This document shows, piece after piece, positions 23,165 through 35,259 of a DNA stretch of 64,000 nucleotides. Origin of the DNA: Tetracentron sinense (Eukaryota > Streptophyta > Magnoliopsida > Trochodendrales > Trochodendraceae); NCBI GenBank assembly GCA_015143295.1, contig CM026556.1:23250547-23314546 (forward strand), read 5' to 3'. The notes below the pieces were generated by a model that made no database searches, was not told the origin of the DNA, and worked only from the letters and a program-made list of their open reading frames with translations. How positions within the stretch are numbered: position 1 is the stretch's first letter; every line of letters starts with the position of its first letter. The translations under genes were made by a program, and so were the position numbers.

Positions 23165-26100
23165 ATCCTCCCCCCCCCCCCCCTAACAGAAATTTCGTCC
23201 TCAAAATTAGAATGATACATAGGTATAATAAGGAACAAAATTTACATGAAAACGTCAATCATACAAACAAATGAGGGTATTTTTCTTTTACTTTGGCTTC
23301 ATGCTCCCATGTAGCTTCTTCTCTGGCATGATGTTATCATTGAATGAGAACCAAGGGAATAACCTTGTTGCGCAAAATTTGATCTCTACGATCCAAAATC
23401 TGAATCGGCTCTTTCACTAATGTGAGATCCTCCCGGATTTCCAATGGATCTAGGTCGATCACGTGAGAAGGATCCGGAATGTATTTTTGAAGCATGGACA
23501 CATGGAATACATTGTGAACCGCCGTCATGTGAGTGGGTAGAGCAACCTGATAAGAAACTTCACCAACTCGGGTGATGAACTTAAGATCTCATCTACGGGT
23601 GTCGGCATAGCTCTTCTGCCTGTCCTGAGCCGTCTTCAACCTCTCCCTGATGATCTTGACTTTGTCTACAATCTGCTCGATCAACTCGGGACCTAATATT
23701 TTTCTCTCTCTAACTTCATCCCAGTATAGAAGAGATCTACAAGTTTGATCATATAAGGTCTCGAAAGGTGTCATTTGGATACTCGCTTGATAGTTGTTAT
23801 TGTAGGCGAACTCAACCAATGACAAGTGATCCTCCCAACTGCCCTTAAAGTCCAACATGCAAGCTCCATGCATGTCCTCTATAATCTGGTTCACCCTCTT
23901 GGTCTGCCCATCTGTCTGAGGATGAAAGGCAGTGCTAAAGTCCAAATGGGAACCCATAGCGCTCTGAAAGCTCCTTCAGAACTTTGAAGTGAATCTTGGA
24001 TCCCTGTTTGACATAATACTTATTGGCATTCCATGCAATCGAACCACTTCTTTGATGTATAGTGATGCAAGTTGGTTCGAGTTGAACGTAGTCCTATAAG
24101 GCAAGAAATGGGCGGATTTTGTTAAACAATCAACTACTACCCATATTGCATCTGAGTTCTTTGCCGTTCTAGTCAATCCAACAATAAAATTCATGGAGAT
24201 GTTCTCCCATTTCCACTCAGGGATAGGAAGGGATTGCAAAAGCCCTGCTGGCCTCATATGCTCGGCCTTCACCTACTGGCATACCAAGCATTTTGATACA
24301 TACTCTGCGACTTCCCTCTTCATGTTCTGCCACCAATAGTGCTTTTTCAAGTTCTGGTACATCTTCGTACCACCAGGATTCACCGTGTACTTGGACCAGT
24401 GAGCTTCATCTAGGATCTCGCTCTTTAACTCCGCTTCCGTCGGAACATATAACCTTCTTTTAAATGTGATTGCTCCACTTCCATTCAAAGAGAACTCATC
24501 ACTGCCTTTGCTAATGGCCTTATCTCTGTAAGCAAGTAGCTTCGCATCCAAATCCTGTAACTCTCGGATCCGATCTTAGATATAAGGCCTAACGGTGAGA
24601 TTAGCCATGACTGGCCTAAAGGTAGGAATACTGAAGCTGGTATCGAGGTTTACCATAACCTCCAACATCTTCCACTCATGAATCATCATGTGGGCTACGA
24701 GTCCCGTAGGCTTCCTGCTTAAAGCATCAACCACCACATTAGCCTTACCTGGATGGTACTGGATAGAACACTTGTAGTCCTTTAAGAATTCCATCCATCG
24801 ACGTTATCGCATATTCAACTTCTTTTGGGAAAATAGATACTTTAAATTTTTGTGATTCGTGAAAACATCAAACAGTTCCCCATAAATGTAATGCTTCTAA
24901 ATCTTTAACACGAATTCCACCGCGGCAAACTCCAAGTCATGAGTATGATAGTTCTTTTCATGGTCCTTTAACTGCCAGGAAGCGTAGACAATGACATTCC
25001 CGCGCTACATAAGAACACATCCTAACCCAATATTCGAGGCATCACTGTAGACCACGAAACCTCCACTCCCAGATGGCACTATGAGAATGGGGGCCATAAT
25101 AAGCCTCTTCAACTCGGTAAAGCTTGCTTCACACTTGTCACTCCAAGCGAACTTAGCATTTTTCTGCGTTAAGTGAGCGGTGCTGCTAAACTGGAGAATC
25201 TCTCTACGAATCTTTGTAGTATCCTGCCAACTCGAGGAAGCTGCGTATCTCGGTAACACTCTTGGGCCTCTCCATTTCATCATTACTTCTATCTTTGCTA
25301 GGTCTACTGAAATACCCTCGGCAGATACCACGTGGCCAAGGAACGACACTTTCTGCAACCAAAATAAGCACTTACTCAACTTGGCATACAGTCTAGGCTC
25401 TCGAAGAGTCTCAAGTGTAAGGCGAAGGTCTCGATCATGATCCTCACATGTCGGGGAATACACTAAGATGTCATCAACAAAAATGATAACACATCTGTCA
25501 AGACAAGGCTTGAATACCCGGTTGATCAAATCCATGAACGTCGCCGGTGCATTCGTTAGACCAAAGACATGACCAAGAACTTGTAGTGTCCATACTGAGT
25601 CCTAAATGCAGTATTTGGAACATCTTCAGCCTTGTTCTTTAACTGATGATAGCCTGATCGGAGATCAATCTTAGAGAAGAACCTTGCTCCCTTCAATTGG
25701 TCAAACAAATCGTCTATCAGTGGTAATAGATAACAATTCTTGATCTTAACTTTATTCAACTATCTATAGTCGATGCACATCCTCATCAACCCATCATTCT
25801 TCTTCACGAAGAGTACTGGAGCTCCCCATGGAGAAACACTTGGTCGGATGAAACCAAGTTGTTGCAACTCTTTTATCTGCTCTTTCTATTCCTTCAGTTC
25901 AGTTGGGGCCATCCTATATGGAGCCTTAGAGATTGGAGCTGTTCCTGGAGTAAGCTCTATTGCAAACTCTATCTCCTTATCTAGAGGCAACCCTGGCAAT
26001 TCCTCGGGAAATACATCCAAATAATCACTCACAACTGGGATGGTTCAGAAGTCTCGTGCTTCCGAATTTGCAAGAATTAGAGCCACTAGACGGGCTATAT

Positions 26101-26480
26101 CTCTCCTTTGAAGTCCACGAAAGTGGAATGGCTTGACGTCCTCTGGCTTAAATTTCACCATCTTTTCAAAACAAGCCACGTGCCCATGGTGTGCAGCTAG
26201 CCAATTCATCCCGAGAATAGCATCGAAATCCAAGTCTTGGAACTCAAGGATGATCAGATCGATCGACAATTCATACTGCCCAACTTAAACTATATAATTC
26301 TATTATCCTTGGTCTGTATCAACTGACTTGCCAAGTGGAATTGAAATGGTCAACTCTTGAGGTAGGCAACTTGGCTCAGACACGAAACCTTTGGCGAAGC
26401 TAGGTGACACAAATGAATGTGTCGATCCCGTGTCGATCATCACGCGAGCTAAACACTCGTTCACTAGCAAAATGCTTGTG
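23165..26480 (-). pseudogene. Element F pol remnants
   Basis: Minus-strand fragments show protease ([11 protein letters not shown], about 26440), reverse transcriptase ([23 protein letters not shown] near 25480), RNase H ([15 protein letters not shown] near 25060), the integrase finger ([19 protein letters not shown] near 24280) and core ([14 protein letters not shown] near 23920), and the start of the chromodomain-like tail. The order matches element E. It is heavily broken. Confidence 0.85.
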
Positions 26481-26599
26481 CATTGTAATTAGCTAAATCA
26501 ATAAGTTTCAAGCAACACATACGTAGAGTGTAGGTAGCAAGGTATACACATAAGCATTCATATACATTACAAAATATAATACCCATTAATTTATACATG

Positions 26600-27873
26600 A
26601 ATAATTTAGAAATTTGTAGTACCTTGCACAACATCATCTGATGCTTGTGCGTCTCTTTCAGTCAAGGTAAAGACTCGACCCTAGTTTACCCTACGAGGCT
26701 ACTGTATGGGCCGTGCGGGTCTAGATGCAGACGTATATGAAGACCTTTACGGAGTAGTCTGCCAAATTGGGGGCCTGCTTCCCTGAGGTTATAATCGCGA
26801 CTGCCGGCGTGGGCAATCTTTAATCATGTGGCCCAGCTTGCCATAAGGGAAACATCCTCCAGATGCTCTCCGACACTCTCCAGCCGGGTGTCTTCTACCA
26901 CAATAGTCGCACTCCTCAAAAGATGACGAAGATGCAGGTGACACATATCTGGTGCCCTGAGAAAAAGCGAGGCGAGGTGCTTGTGAAGTAGCAAGACGAG
27001 GTACTGGTGGTGCAAAAGGAGGCCTCTGTGTCAGTGTAGACCTAGGAGCTAGATAAGGGGAAATCTTGGCCCTCTTCTCTGGTGGTGCTGAGCCATTGGA
27101 CTGACCCTTCTACATAACTCTCCCAAATCTGCTCTCTTCTCTTAAGAAACTCCTCTGATTTCCTCTCGATGATTCTTGCCATTCCCACAATCTCCCTCCA
27201 ACATTCCACCTAGAGTATAGAAACTCGGTCCTTGATGAAAACTTTCAACCCATTCTCAAATTTCCTGACTCGTATCTCCTCTGTTGCGATCAAGTGTGGT
27301 GAGAATCGGGACAACTCAACAAACATAGCCACATACTCAGCCACACTCATATCTCCTTGTACTAGGGACATGAACTACATCTCCTTCTGTTGCTTGATAA
27401 TCTTGGGGAAATATTGCCCATAGAAGGAATCAAGGACTTCACCCCCAAGTCCACGGCTCTCCCGCCCTAGCAGTGTCTCTTTGTCTCAACGCCACTCTCC
27501 ACCAATGGTCGGCTTCTCCTTCCATCATGAAGGCAGCCCAATCTACTCTCTGCTCATCTGTGCAGCGAAGAGCACGAAAGATCTTTTCTAGTTGCATAAT
27601 CCACGCCTTTACAACCATGGGGTCTGTAGTCCCATAGAAGGTAGGTGGATGTAGCCTTCAGAACGCCTCGAGTCTCGAAGTGTGATATGGAGGAGGTGGA
27701 TGCACCAATACCGTAGTAGTAGCAGGCTATCGAGCTGCTAGCATGGCGATGGTTTCAACCATAGTATTTAGCAACTGAGATATGTCTAGTTGTTCATCAC
27801 CTAATAGAGGGTCTCCTCCATGATTTCTTGTTTGAAATTCATCATGACTCGAATAACTTTCTGACTATCCAAC
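26600..27873 (-). pseudogene. Element F gag remnant
   Basis: The minus strand retains a Gag like that of E: a start-proximal RNHGGDPLLGDEQ and VETIAMLAA, blocks matching the capsid domain at about 27200-27650, and a knuckle-like Cys/His region at about 26815-26900. It is broken in many places. Confidence 0.7.
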
Positions 27874-28430
27874 TGTGATTGTATCGTATTCCCTAAGGTA
27901 GAGAATACATTGGTGGAATCAAAACAGTCAAATTACTGCTCATTATAAATTAACTCATCAGATCTAAGATCTTTAAAACTGTTTCAATGTGAAATGAGAG
28001 ACCAACTATCTGATAGTATGTTTATGGCAAGAGGTCTCTCATTGAATGCAATCAATCTGTGTACATTTAAGCACCATATGCTGATGTGTAGTCCTCCACT
28101 ACAACAGTTCGAGATAGAACTACATCTCAACTATTGAGAACATCTTAGCATAGTGGCAGCCATATAAGTGAAGTGCCTAGCTTCACCCATAGCTATGACT
28201 ATATAAGGTATAAGGAACTAGAAAGTTATATCTGCCTATCATAATCCAATCATATAACTTTCCTACAATATATCTTAAGGACCTTTATCGATATCTCATA
28301 TCGTACAGATCATCTCATATCATAGTCAATTACCATAATGAGTACACCAATAAGATAAAGAAAAAGTCTTATTAATCAAATAATAAGAATCTAACAATCT
28401 AAATGACTTTTCTGGGCATCATGTCTAACA
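27874..28430. repeat. Unassigned LTR-like sequence inside element F
   Basis: The block has TGT...ACA ends, is about 557 bases long, A/T-rich and without a coding frame. It contains CTATATAAGG near 28200 and an inverted repeat, GAGAGACC...GGTCTCTC (about 27996-28040). The five bases on each side (CCAAC and GTTCT) do not match, so it is not a simple solo insertion. It could be one edge of a lost copia element; the direction is unclear. Confidence 0.4.
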
Positions 28431-29330
28431 GTTCTTTCATGATCTTTCAACTACCGAAAACGCATAGGCAATGACTTTCTCGTGCTGCATCCGAACACAT
28501 CCTAGCACAAAATGCAAGGCATTATTATAAACTACAAACTTCCACTCCCTGATGGCACAGTAAGAACGGGAGCCGTAGTGAGCCCATTCCAATTCAATGA
28601 AGCTATTTTCGACACTTATCACTTCACACAAATTTGGCATTTTTTCTCATGAGGTACATAGTGGTGCCGCTAAGATGGAGAATCCCTATAACAATCTCCT
28701 GTAGTAGCCTACCAAACTAAGGAAACTACGTATCCCCGGTAACACTTCTGGGTCTCTCCCAATCTGATCATTGCCTCTATCTTTGCTGGATCCACTGAAA
28801 TTCCTCAATGATGCCACTGTGACCAAGGAACATCACTTTCTCCAACCAAACTTTGTATTTACTCAAACTTGGCATACAGTCTATGCTCTCGAAGAGTCTC
28901 AATCTTCTCAAGTGTAAGGTGAAGGTCTTGCTCATGATTCTCCCATGTTTGGGAATACACCAAGATGTCATTGAAAAAAAATAACACAATCCGATCGAGG
29001 AAATGTCTGAACACCCTGATTCATCAATCTAAAAGCAACCGGCATGTTTTTGGTCAGACCGAAAGACATGACTAGGAACTCGTAGTGCCAGTACCAACGC
29101 CTAAGGTAGTTTTGGAAACTTCTTCAACCTTGATCTTTAAAAACTGATGATAACCGGTTTTCGAAGATCATCTTTGGAGAAGAACCTTGCTCCCTTCAGT
29201 TGGTCAAAACAGTCGTCTATCAGAGGCAATGGATATACGATTCTTGATTGTAACCTTTTTCAACTACCTATATAGTCGAGCACATCCTCATCGACCCATT
29301 ATTCTTCTTCACAAGGAGAATTGGGGCCCC
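28431..29330 (-). pseudogene. Second Tekay RNase H-RT remnant
   Basis: The minus strand resembles the RNase H and reverse transcriptase of element F: the plus-strand blocks ATGATCTTTCAACTACC, CTCGAAGAGTCTCAA and ACACCAAGATGTCATT have counterparts at 24955, 25398 and 25457. It cannot be part of the same copy, because F already has this region. It is short and very worn. Confidence 0.6.
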
Positions 29331-29940
29331 CCAATGGCGGTCTCCTCCTCCATTACATTACTCCGTTGGTAACCGCGACCCTGACCGCCACATCTCATGA
29401 TAAATCCTAAGAACAGTAGCACAAAAGACCAAACTTTACGATCATAATAATACATTGAGCAAAAATTTTTAGAAAACATAAAGTAACATTAACCCAAAAC
29501 CACTCATAGCATAAGAACATACTTAAGGTAGCTTACTAAAGATCACAAGATGGTTTAGTTTCACCGGTTGTAGACTAAGACTAAACGATTAGTCTATACT
29601 TGGAATACGACACTTCTCCATCCTAATGCTTCGTTTTCATCATGTATTGGACTCTAAGTGACCCTAGAGAAACCTAATGTTTGATACTAATTCTGGTATC
29701 AGACCTCCATTTTGAATTCACCCGAGTTTTAAGTTCATTCAGAGAACATTAAATTTTTTGTTTTTTTTGTTTATGTTTTTCTTTATTTTTTATTGCCTTA
29801 GGGACTTAATGCCCTTAGCTCTGATTTGAATACACCGCTCTGGTATCATACATAAACTTTGGAATTCATAACTAAGTTCTAAGTTTCAACTCAGACACAA
29901 CCTAGCCCTAGTGACCTAATGTCTTGGCTCTGATACAACA
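29331..29940 (-). other. Element F gag start and leader remnant
   Basis: A Gag-start-like MRCGGQGRG can be read on the minus strand near 29398. The rest is noncoding, with several copies of a GCTCTGAT(A)C sequence (about 29820-29930). The last one, GCTCTGATACAACATC, lies where E has its primer site next to the LTR. No intact gene. Confidence 0.5.
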
Positions 29941-31579
29941 TCTGTCCGCGGCTAGTTGTATATAACCCTATGAGTTAGGATACTTCTGGCTCTATGATGT
30001 GTCATATCGGATACACAACGCTTTTCCTGTAAAAAACCCAAGGCATAACATCGCGGAAACAAGAATAAGAGTGGAAGCATAAACTTAATTTTATTTGCAT
30101 ACATATGCCCAATGTATGCCAAAGTTTGTACAATAAATAAACCAAAACGAGAGTGGACATGCCCACTCATCAAAATAAATGTAATCTCTCGCTCACCACT
30201 CTCAATAATATACCTGAAATGACGCACCTGTCAAGGTTTCCTATCCTCTTACTAACTGACCTCTGCGGCTCTCCTCACTGTCGTCCTCTCAACCACGGAC
30301 TGGGATCTTGCAAAGTCGAACTGACCTAAGAGACATAAATAAGATAGCGTTTAAGCATGGAAGACTCAGATAGTGTACAAATGCTAGCTAACAATGCTAT
30401 AATAACACTAATAACTACATGCAAGTACTTAAAAGAATAAATTCATCAATTCATGCGTAGCGGCCCGTCACCTCCCGTCATGCGAAAACCATTCGGTCAA
30501 ATCTGATCGTTTGTTGGAAAACAGAAACAACTTGTATAAGCCTCGATGAATTTTTCTGAGTTCCTTATGAGCCTATATGAGTCTGATGATCGTTATGAGT
30601 CTTGTGAGTTTCCTTTGAGTTATTGTGAGTTCTTATAAGCTTATAAGCCGGCTGTGATCCTTGGAGACTCGTGAAACGATCTAGACATTGATCCGTGGCG
30701 CTTGTGAGCATACTAGCCTTGTAACCACAATCTTAGACTGATGTCTTTCTGTGAGGTCGGTAGAAGGGCCGCAGCCTAGCGAGAGACTTACTGATCCTTG
30801 GAGCTGCATGCAAGATCCTTAGCTGATAATTGCTCTTTAGCCCTATTATTGATGGTAGGATACCAATCCTTTAGCAAATACCACCTACCCAAGTTTGGCC
30901 TACCTGCTTGTCAATGCTTATGAACTTATGCTTTCTATGAATTTTACTTTGAGGAAACCTTTCTTATTGGTATCCTTGAAATAGCTACCACTGCTCATGA
31001 GAAACATCGATATGTAAACATAGAATAGCTATAAAGAAATGGATTGTCTTGGTGTTGGTAGTCACACGGTAAACCCTTACGGAACGCCAACTTTAACATT
31101 GTTCTTTTTTTTTTTTTTCTTTTCCACCTCTTACACTTTTTTTTTGGGTCATGCATAGGCATATTACATCACTAGATTATACTTAGAAAGAATTCAAAAA
31201 TCCCAACAGATACATCTTCCATTCATGGCATGGTACATCACGTAGTAATCTGGCCATTAAGCCTATTTCGCGCGTTTTTGGTACTCAATATGTACCAATA
31301 CTTCATAAAATTTTACAACCGACCGCCAACACCACAAGTGTCGCCTGATCCTCTCGCTACTGCTCCTGCGCACTACTATCTGTCCTATCTCCTTAGCTTA
31401 CTTGCCCATGCAACACCACCCAATACACGCCAGCGTCATGTTTAGTGTACAATAACACCAGAACCAGTTAGTTGAGGTTTGCCAGTTAATCTTGTCTTGC
31501 CGAACCTTGGGGTACACGTCAAAACCGCACATCTATTCCTACAAAAATTCGCGACACACGCGAGACAAAGCGTGAATGG
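29941..31579 (-). repeat. Element F 5' LTR, incomplete, ending at the gap
   Basis: After TGTCCGCGG, sequence related to the 3' LTR is seen at about 30230-31000 (for example GAACTGACCTAAGAGACAT and ACATGCAAGT). From about 31080 the sequence is low-complexity T-rich and then unlike the other LTR. Nothing coding is recognisable at 31230-31579. Confidence 0.6.
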
Positions 31580-31679
31580 NNNNNNNNNNNNNNNNNNNNN
31601 NNNNNNNNNNNNNNNNNNNNNNNNNNNNNNNNNNNNNNNNNNNNNNNNNNNNNNNNNNNNNNNNNNNNNNNNNNNNNNN
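31580..31679. other. Scaffold gap (100 N)
   Basis: Exactly 100 N, the usual placeholder for a gap of unknown size. The 3' LTR of element C would be expected here; element F's LTR ends on the other side. Confidence 0.99.
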
Positions 31680-32140
31680 ATAACTCAAAAATATAATTAC
31701 AGGACTTTTGACATGTTAGCTTGTCATGATTCACCAAACTTAGAACCTGTTTGCCTGCACATGCTAAATCAAAAACCTGTGAAGCATGGGAAATAAAATA
31801 TGGGATAAAATATTGGAAGAATGAAAATATGTATTACATAACATCCACAATTCCACAATACTATATCCATAACAGGTTAAGCATTCCATATCATCATCCA
31901 AAACATTTATAACCTCATCCAACACATTAACACTCCCCCTTTTTGGCTCGAAATGCCAAAGGTGGACTAGAAAATTAATGTATAACCATCGAAATGAGAT
32001 GAGCATAAACCATTCAAATGTATACATCCATAACAAGTCAATAATATCCAAGTAGGTTTGTACTAAGTACAACCAAGACAAAATACATCAAAATGTCAAA
32101 TAAAAACTGTCACTCGACTAAGATAAACTCCAATCACGAA
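31680..32140 (-). other. Element C region after the env-like gene
   Basis: It is noncoding and matches the stretch between the env-like stop and the LTR in A and B (for example GCATGTGCAGGCAAACAGG and TGGATGTATACATTTGAATG on the minus strand). In A and B this region leads into a polypurine tract and the 3' LTR; here it enters the gap. Confidence 0.85.
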
Positions 32141-33433
32141 CTATCCCTCCTGTTCATCATTAGAAGTGAGCTGGGACTCATAGTAAGCTCGAAAATCCCG
32201 AACATCTCTCTGTACTCCTAGCACGGCTGCATCGAGAGATCCAAGTCTACCACGAACCTCTGTAGTAAACTCCTCGTATGATGAAACATGAGTCCGGAGA
32301 TCCATCTGCATCTCTCGCATCATCCTCCCAAGATCATCCATAGTGGTCGGAGGAGGACGAGATGACCCAGCACCAACTTCTGCTCCCTCCTCTGTATCTC
32401 GAACTGAGGCATGTGAAAAACTCTGAGCTAGGGTCTTTTTGTTGATTGGACCCTTAGGAACTCGAGTAAGAACACCAGGAGGAGCGATAACTCCTTGAGA
32501 ACCAAGAAGTTTAGTGATGAGTGAACCAAATGGTAGGGCTCCAACTGCTGTACTAGTTTGATGGGCTTGGATCATCAAGTCAATGATGTGAGCGGCAAGA
32601 TCAATATCACGCCCATGTAGAAGACTAAACAGAAATCTAGCTCTATCTTCCCTAAGGTCCGCAGTATGAACCTTTGGATGGATATTTTCACTCATAACTA
32701 GGTTTACTAGTCTAGCATCCTTAGTGAGTTTCGCCACTTCAATAAGAGACCCAACCCAAAATGTAGGAGTACCACTAAGAAAGGTAACAACATGTTCCAT
32801 GGAGTCTTTATCCTCATCAGTCTTATAAATATAAGGATAATATGCATTTGGAACTCGAGGATAGCCAAGGAATTTAGAAACCAAATCAGCATTTATGACA
32901 ACAGATTGTTCTAATGCTCGAGATTTGAATGACCATTTTTTCTGGTTGATTTCAGAAAAATTAGAGTAAAATTCTCTAACTAACTGGACAGAAGCAGGAC
33001 CGGATAAGGTAAGGATACCTTCCCATTGACGATCTGAAATGAGTGTAGGAAGATAATAATCACCAAAATCAGAAATATGTATGTCCCTTTCAACCATAAC
33101 ACCTTTCTTACTAAAATACTCACTATAGAGTTGAGCAGCAGTAGGACTTATAAACTGGGATAACTTACTGGACTGGGAAGATGAAGCTTTACCTTTATTT
33201 TTCCGAGTTTTATCAGCCAAAGATTTTTGACGATTCTCAATTGTAGAATCTATCATTCTAGGAATTGGCCTGTCCCCAATTGAAATACCATGCCCTATTG
33301 GAGTGAAAGTAAAAGGCTCTAGGTTTTCCTCATCTTGAGGAGGGTCCTCTTGGTTGTTGAGGACCAACCTCCGACGTTTGGGAACGCTAGACATGAGATA
33401 GGCAAGAAGGATTAACGACAAAACGAAAGCCAT
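32141..33433 (-). CDS. Element C env-like protein (third ORF)
   Basis: A 430-codon frame starts at ATG 33433. Residues 1-14 (MAFVLSLILLAYLM) are hydrophobic and are followed by a basic KRRR, so a signal-anchor-like start is possible; a second Met at residue 14 is an alternative. The central part (about 110-300, with YYLPTLISDRQWEGIL, FYSNFSEIN and VPNAYYPYIY) resembles the 'putative plant transposon protein' domain known from extra ORFs of SIRE and Tat elements. The C-terminal 75 residues look like a coiled coil. Its function is unknown in the family; 'envelope-like' is a positional label. Confidence 0.8.
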   Translation of the reverse strand: MAFVLSLILLAYLMSSVPKRRRLVLNNQEDPPQDEENLEPFTFTPIGHGISIGDRPIPRMIDSTIENRQKSLADKTRKNKGKASSSQSSKLSQFISPTAAQLYSEYFSKKGVMVERDIHISDFGDYYLPTLISDRQWEGILTLSGPASVQLVREFYSNFSEINQKKWSFKSRALEQSVVINADLVSKFLGYPRVPNAYYPYIYKTDEDKDSMEHVVTFLSGTPTFWVGSLIEVAKLTKDARLVNLVMSENIHPKVHTADLREDRARFLFSLLHGRDIDLAAHIIDLMIQAHQTSTAVGALPFGSLITKLLGSQGVIAPPGVLTRVPKGPINKKTLAQSFSHASVRDTEEGAEVGAGSSRPPPTTMDDLGRMMREMQMDLRTHVSSYEEFTTEVRGRLGSLDAAVLGVQRDVRDFRAYYESQLTSNDEQEG

Positions 33434-33959
33434 GGAAGAAAATGCAAGAAAAACGATGCCCTAGATGAGAAAATCAATCTAAATCCAAGAAAATGCACAA
33501 ATCTTACCTTTTAGATGCTTGAGAAACCTTTAGAATAGAATGGAATGACCGTAGGAAAGATTTGGAGGAGAGGTAACCGAGAGATCGCTCTGGAGATCAG
33601 AGAACAAGTGAACAAAAAAAATAGAAATGAGAGTTTTATAACTCTGTTCACGAAAGACCGATCGATCGGTCTTTAGCACCGAGCGATCGGTGGTCTGAAA
33701 AATTTTCAAAAATTTTACATTTAAAACCTTTTCTCCCCCTCAACCAATGGAACATTTAAACTCATTTTCACCTCAAAATGACCAATTGACCAAAAAATAT
33801 GCAACATTTGATTTCATTAAAATCATAAATAATAATCACCCAAGAATTGATATATTAAGTATAGTCATAAACAAGGATTATGTAAACATTAATTGATTTT
33901 CACCGGTGATTAAATATGGTATTTGCATCAAATTCACAATCAGAGTCAAGAAACAATTA
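33434..33959 (-). promoter_or_regulatory. Element C spacer with promoter-like segment before the env-like gene
   Basis: Two palindromes, ACCGAGCGATCGGT (33678-33691) and ACCGATCGATCGGT (33657-33670), are followed on the minus strand by a TATA-like GTTATAAAAC (about 33642-33633), and the env-like ATG lies 200 bases further at 33433. The arrangement is conserved in A and B. Confidence 0.65.
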
Positions 33960-33964
33960 GAAGT
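33960..33964. repeat. Target-site duplication of the A/B array, left copy (GAAGT)
   Basis: GAAGT precedes the LTR start TGTAAATCCC and recurs at 51028-51032. The element C spacer continues across the two copies. Confidence 0.95.
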
Positions 33965-35192
33965 TGTAAATCCCTAAATAGGTGTTGGCAAATTCCGTGA
34001 TCATTAGATAGGTCAGTTGAGTCGAGTCGTCGAGTCATGTTTAACTTGTCAGAAGAGAAGAGCTAAAGCTTAAGGAAGATTGAAGAAAGTGAAGGAAAAA
34101 GCTTCTACTCCGGATCTAGACAGGTAATGGACTTAGAGACCCTACCTAGGTTGGATTTGACTTAGATAACCCTAAGAATACCTAGGAGGATAATTTTAAG
34201 CCTACCAAAGATATTTGATCTTAGTTGAATCAAATAAAAATAAAATGAAAATGGTTTTGGCAAAAATTCTGTCTCAACCGATCGCTCGGTATTGCGACCG
34301 ATCGATCGGTGGCCTACCGAGCGATCGGTGGCTATCGACTGGACCAAATATTTGTATGAGGAAATTTTCCAGAGAGGTGATTTAGAACCGAGCGATCGGT
34401 CATTAGAACCGATCGATCCGTTGTGAACCGAGCGATCGGTAGTGAGCACCGATCGATCGGTCCCCGTAAAAAGAATTTTTCTTTTTCTGGATTCTTTTTT
34501 TAACCCTATATAAACAACTTTTGAGAGACCTAATTCGTGTCTTTGATATTTTTGAAAGAGTAGAGGTCTAAGAAACTCTTCTAGGGTTTTTCTTATTGCT
34601 TTTATTAGATCTTTGTTGATCCCTCCTCTTTCTTAGATCCTAGAGAATGCAAGTAGAGATCTAAACCTTTGATCTTGCATTGTGTGATCTCAGATCTGTA
34701 TGAGATCCCTCTAGGGTTTGAAATTTACTAAATTGATTCACAACCCTACACCTTGTGTGTGTGTCCGGTGTTTGATCCGGAGCCTTCGTGGAAGGAGATC
34801 GATCGTGTGTGATCGTGGATTTGAAGTTGCTTGAAAAGATTTGGTCGGTGTGGAACCGAAGCTGCTTAGGCGGAGATCGAACCTGCTGGTTCGTGGAAAT
34901 CAAGAGTAAGAGTCTATACCTAGGAACGTCGTTTCTGTTTTGGTAAGGTCTTGTCTTGTACTTGATATCTTTTCATAGTGAAGTTTATTGCTGGACAAGG
35001 TCCCGTGGTTTTTTCCCGTTAGGGTTTTCCACGTAAAAATCTTCTGTGTTTGATTTGTGTGGATTGTCTGATTGAATTAATCATTGATTTCTAAACATAT
35101 TAATTGAAAATTTTAAATTGGTTAGAAATTATTAGATAGACCTATTCACCCCCCCTCTAGGTCTTAGAGATCATTGATCTGGATAAATTTCA
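33965..35192 (+). repeat. Array LTR1 (5' LTR of copy A)
   Basis: It runs from TGTAAATCCC to AAATTTCA, 1228 bases. A TATA box (TATATAAA, 34507-34514) follows the palindrome cluster. The sequence downstream of the TATA box is untranslated. Its end is followed directly by the primer site. Confidence 0.95.
34277..34461. promoter_or_regulatory. Palindrome cluster in array LTR1
   Basis: Seven 14-base palindromes are seen at 34277 (ACCGATCGCTCGGT), 34297 (ACCGATCGATCGGT), 34316, 34387 and 34427 (ACCGAGCGATCGGT), 34408 (ACCGATCGATCCGT) and 34448 (ACCGATCGATCGGT). The last ends 45 bases upstream of the TATA box. The middle LTR (44174-44358) and LTR3 (50114-50297) have the same set. Confidence 0.9.
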
Positions 35193-35206
35193 ATTGGTAT
35201 CAGAGC
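35193..35206 (+). other. Primer-binding site of copy A
   Basis: ATTGGTATCAGAGC directly after the LTR contains TGGTATCAGAGC, complementary to the 3' end of initiator tRNA-Met. Confidence 0.9.
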
Positions 35207-35259
35207 TTGTTCACTGATAAGGCTAATCCCTTAAGTGTGATCTTGTATTATCCGTGATC

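Larger units (their letters stand above)
21045..31579 (-). mobile_element. Element F: old Ty3/gypsy Tekay-like element, badly broken
   Basis: Two diverged LTR parts (21045-23164 and 29941-31579) flank gag and pol remnants in the same order as element E, with clear but moderate similarity to E. Both LTRs are incomplete; the right one runs into the gap. There are many breaks (well over ten). An extra block at 27874-29330 interrupts gag. The decay and the LTR differences make it much older than E. Confidence 0.8.
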
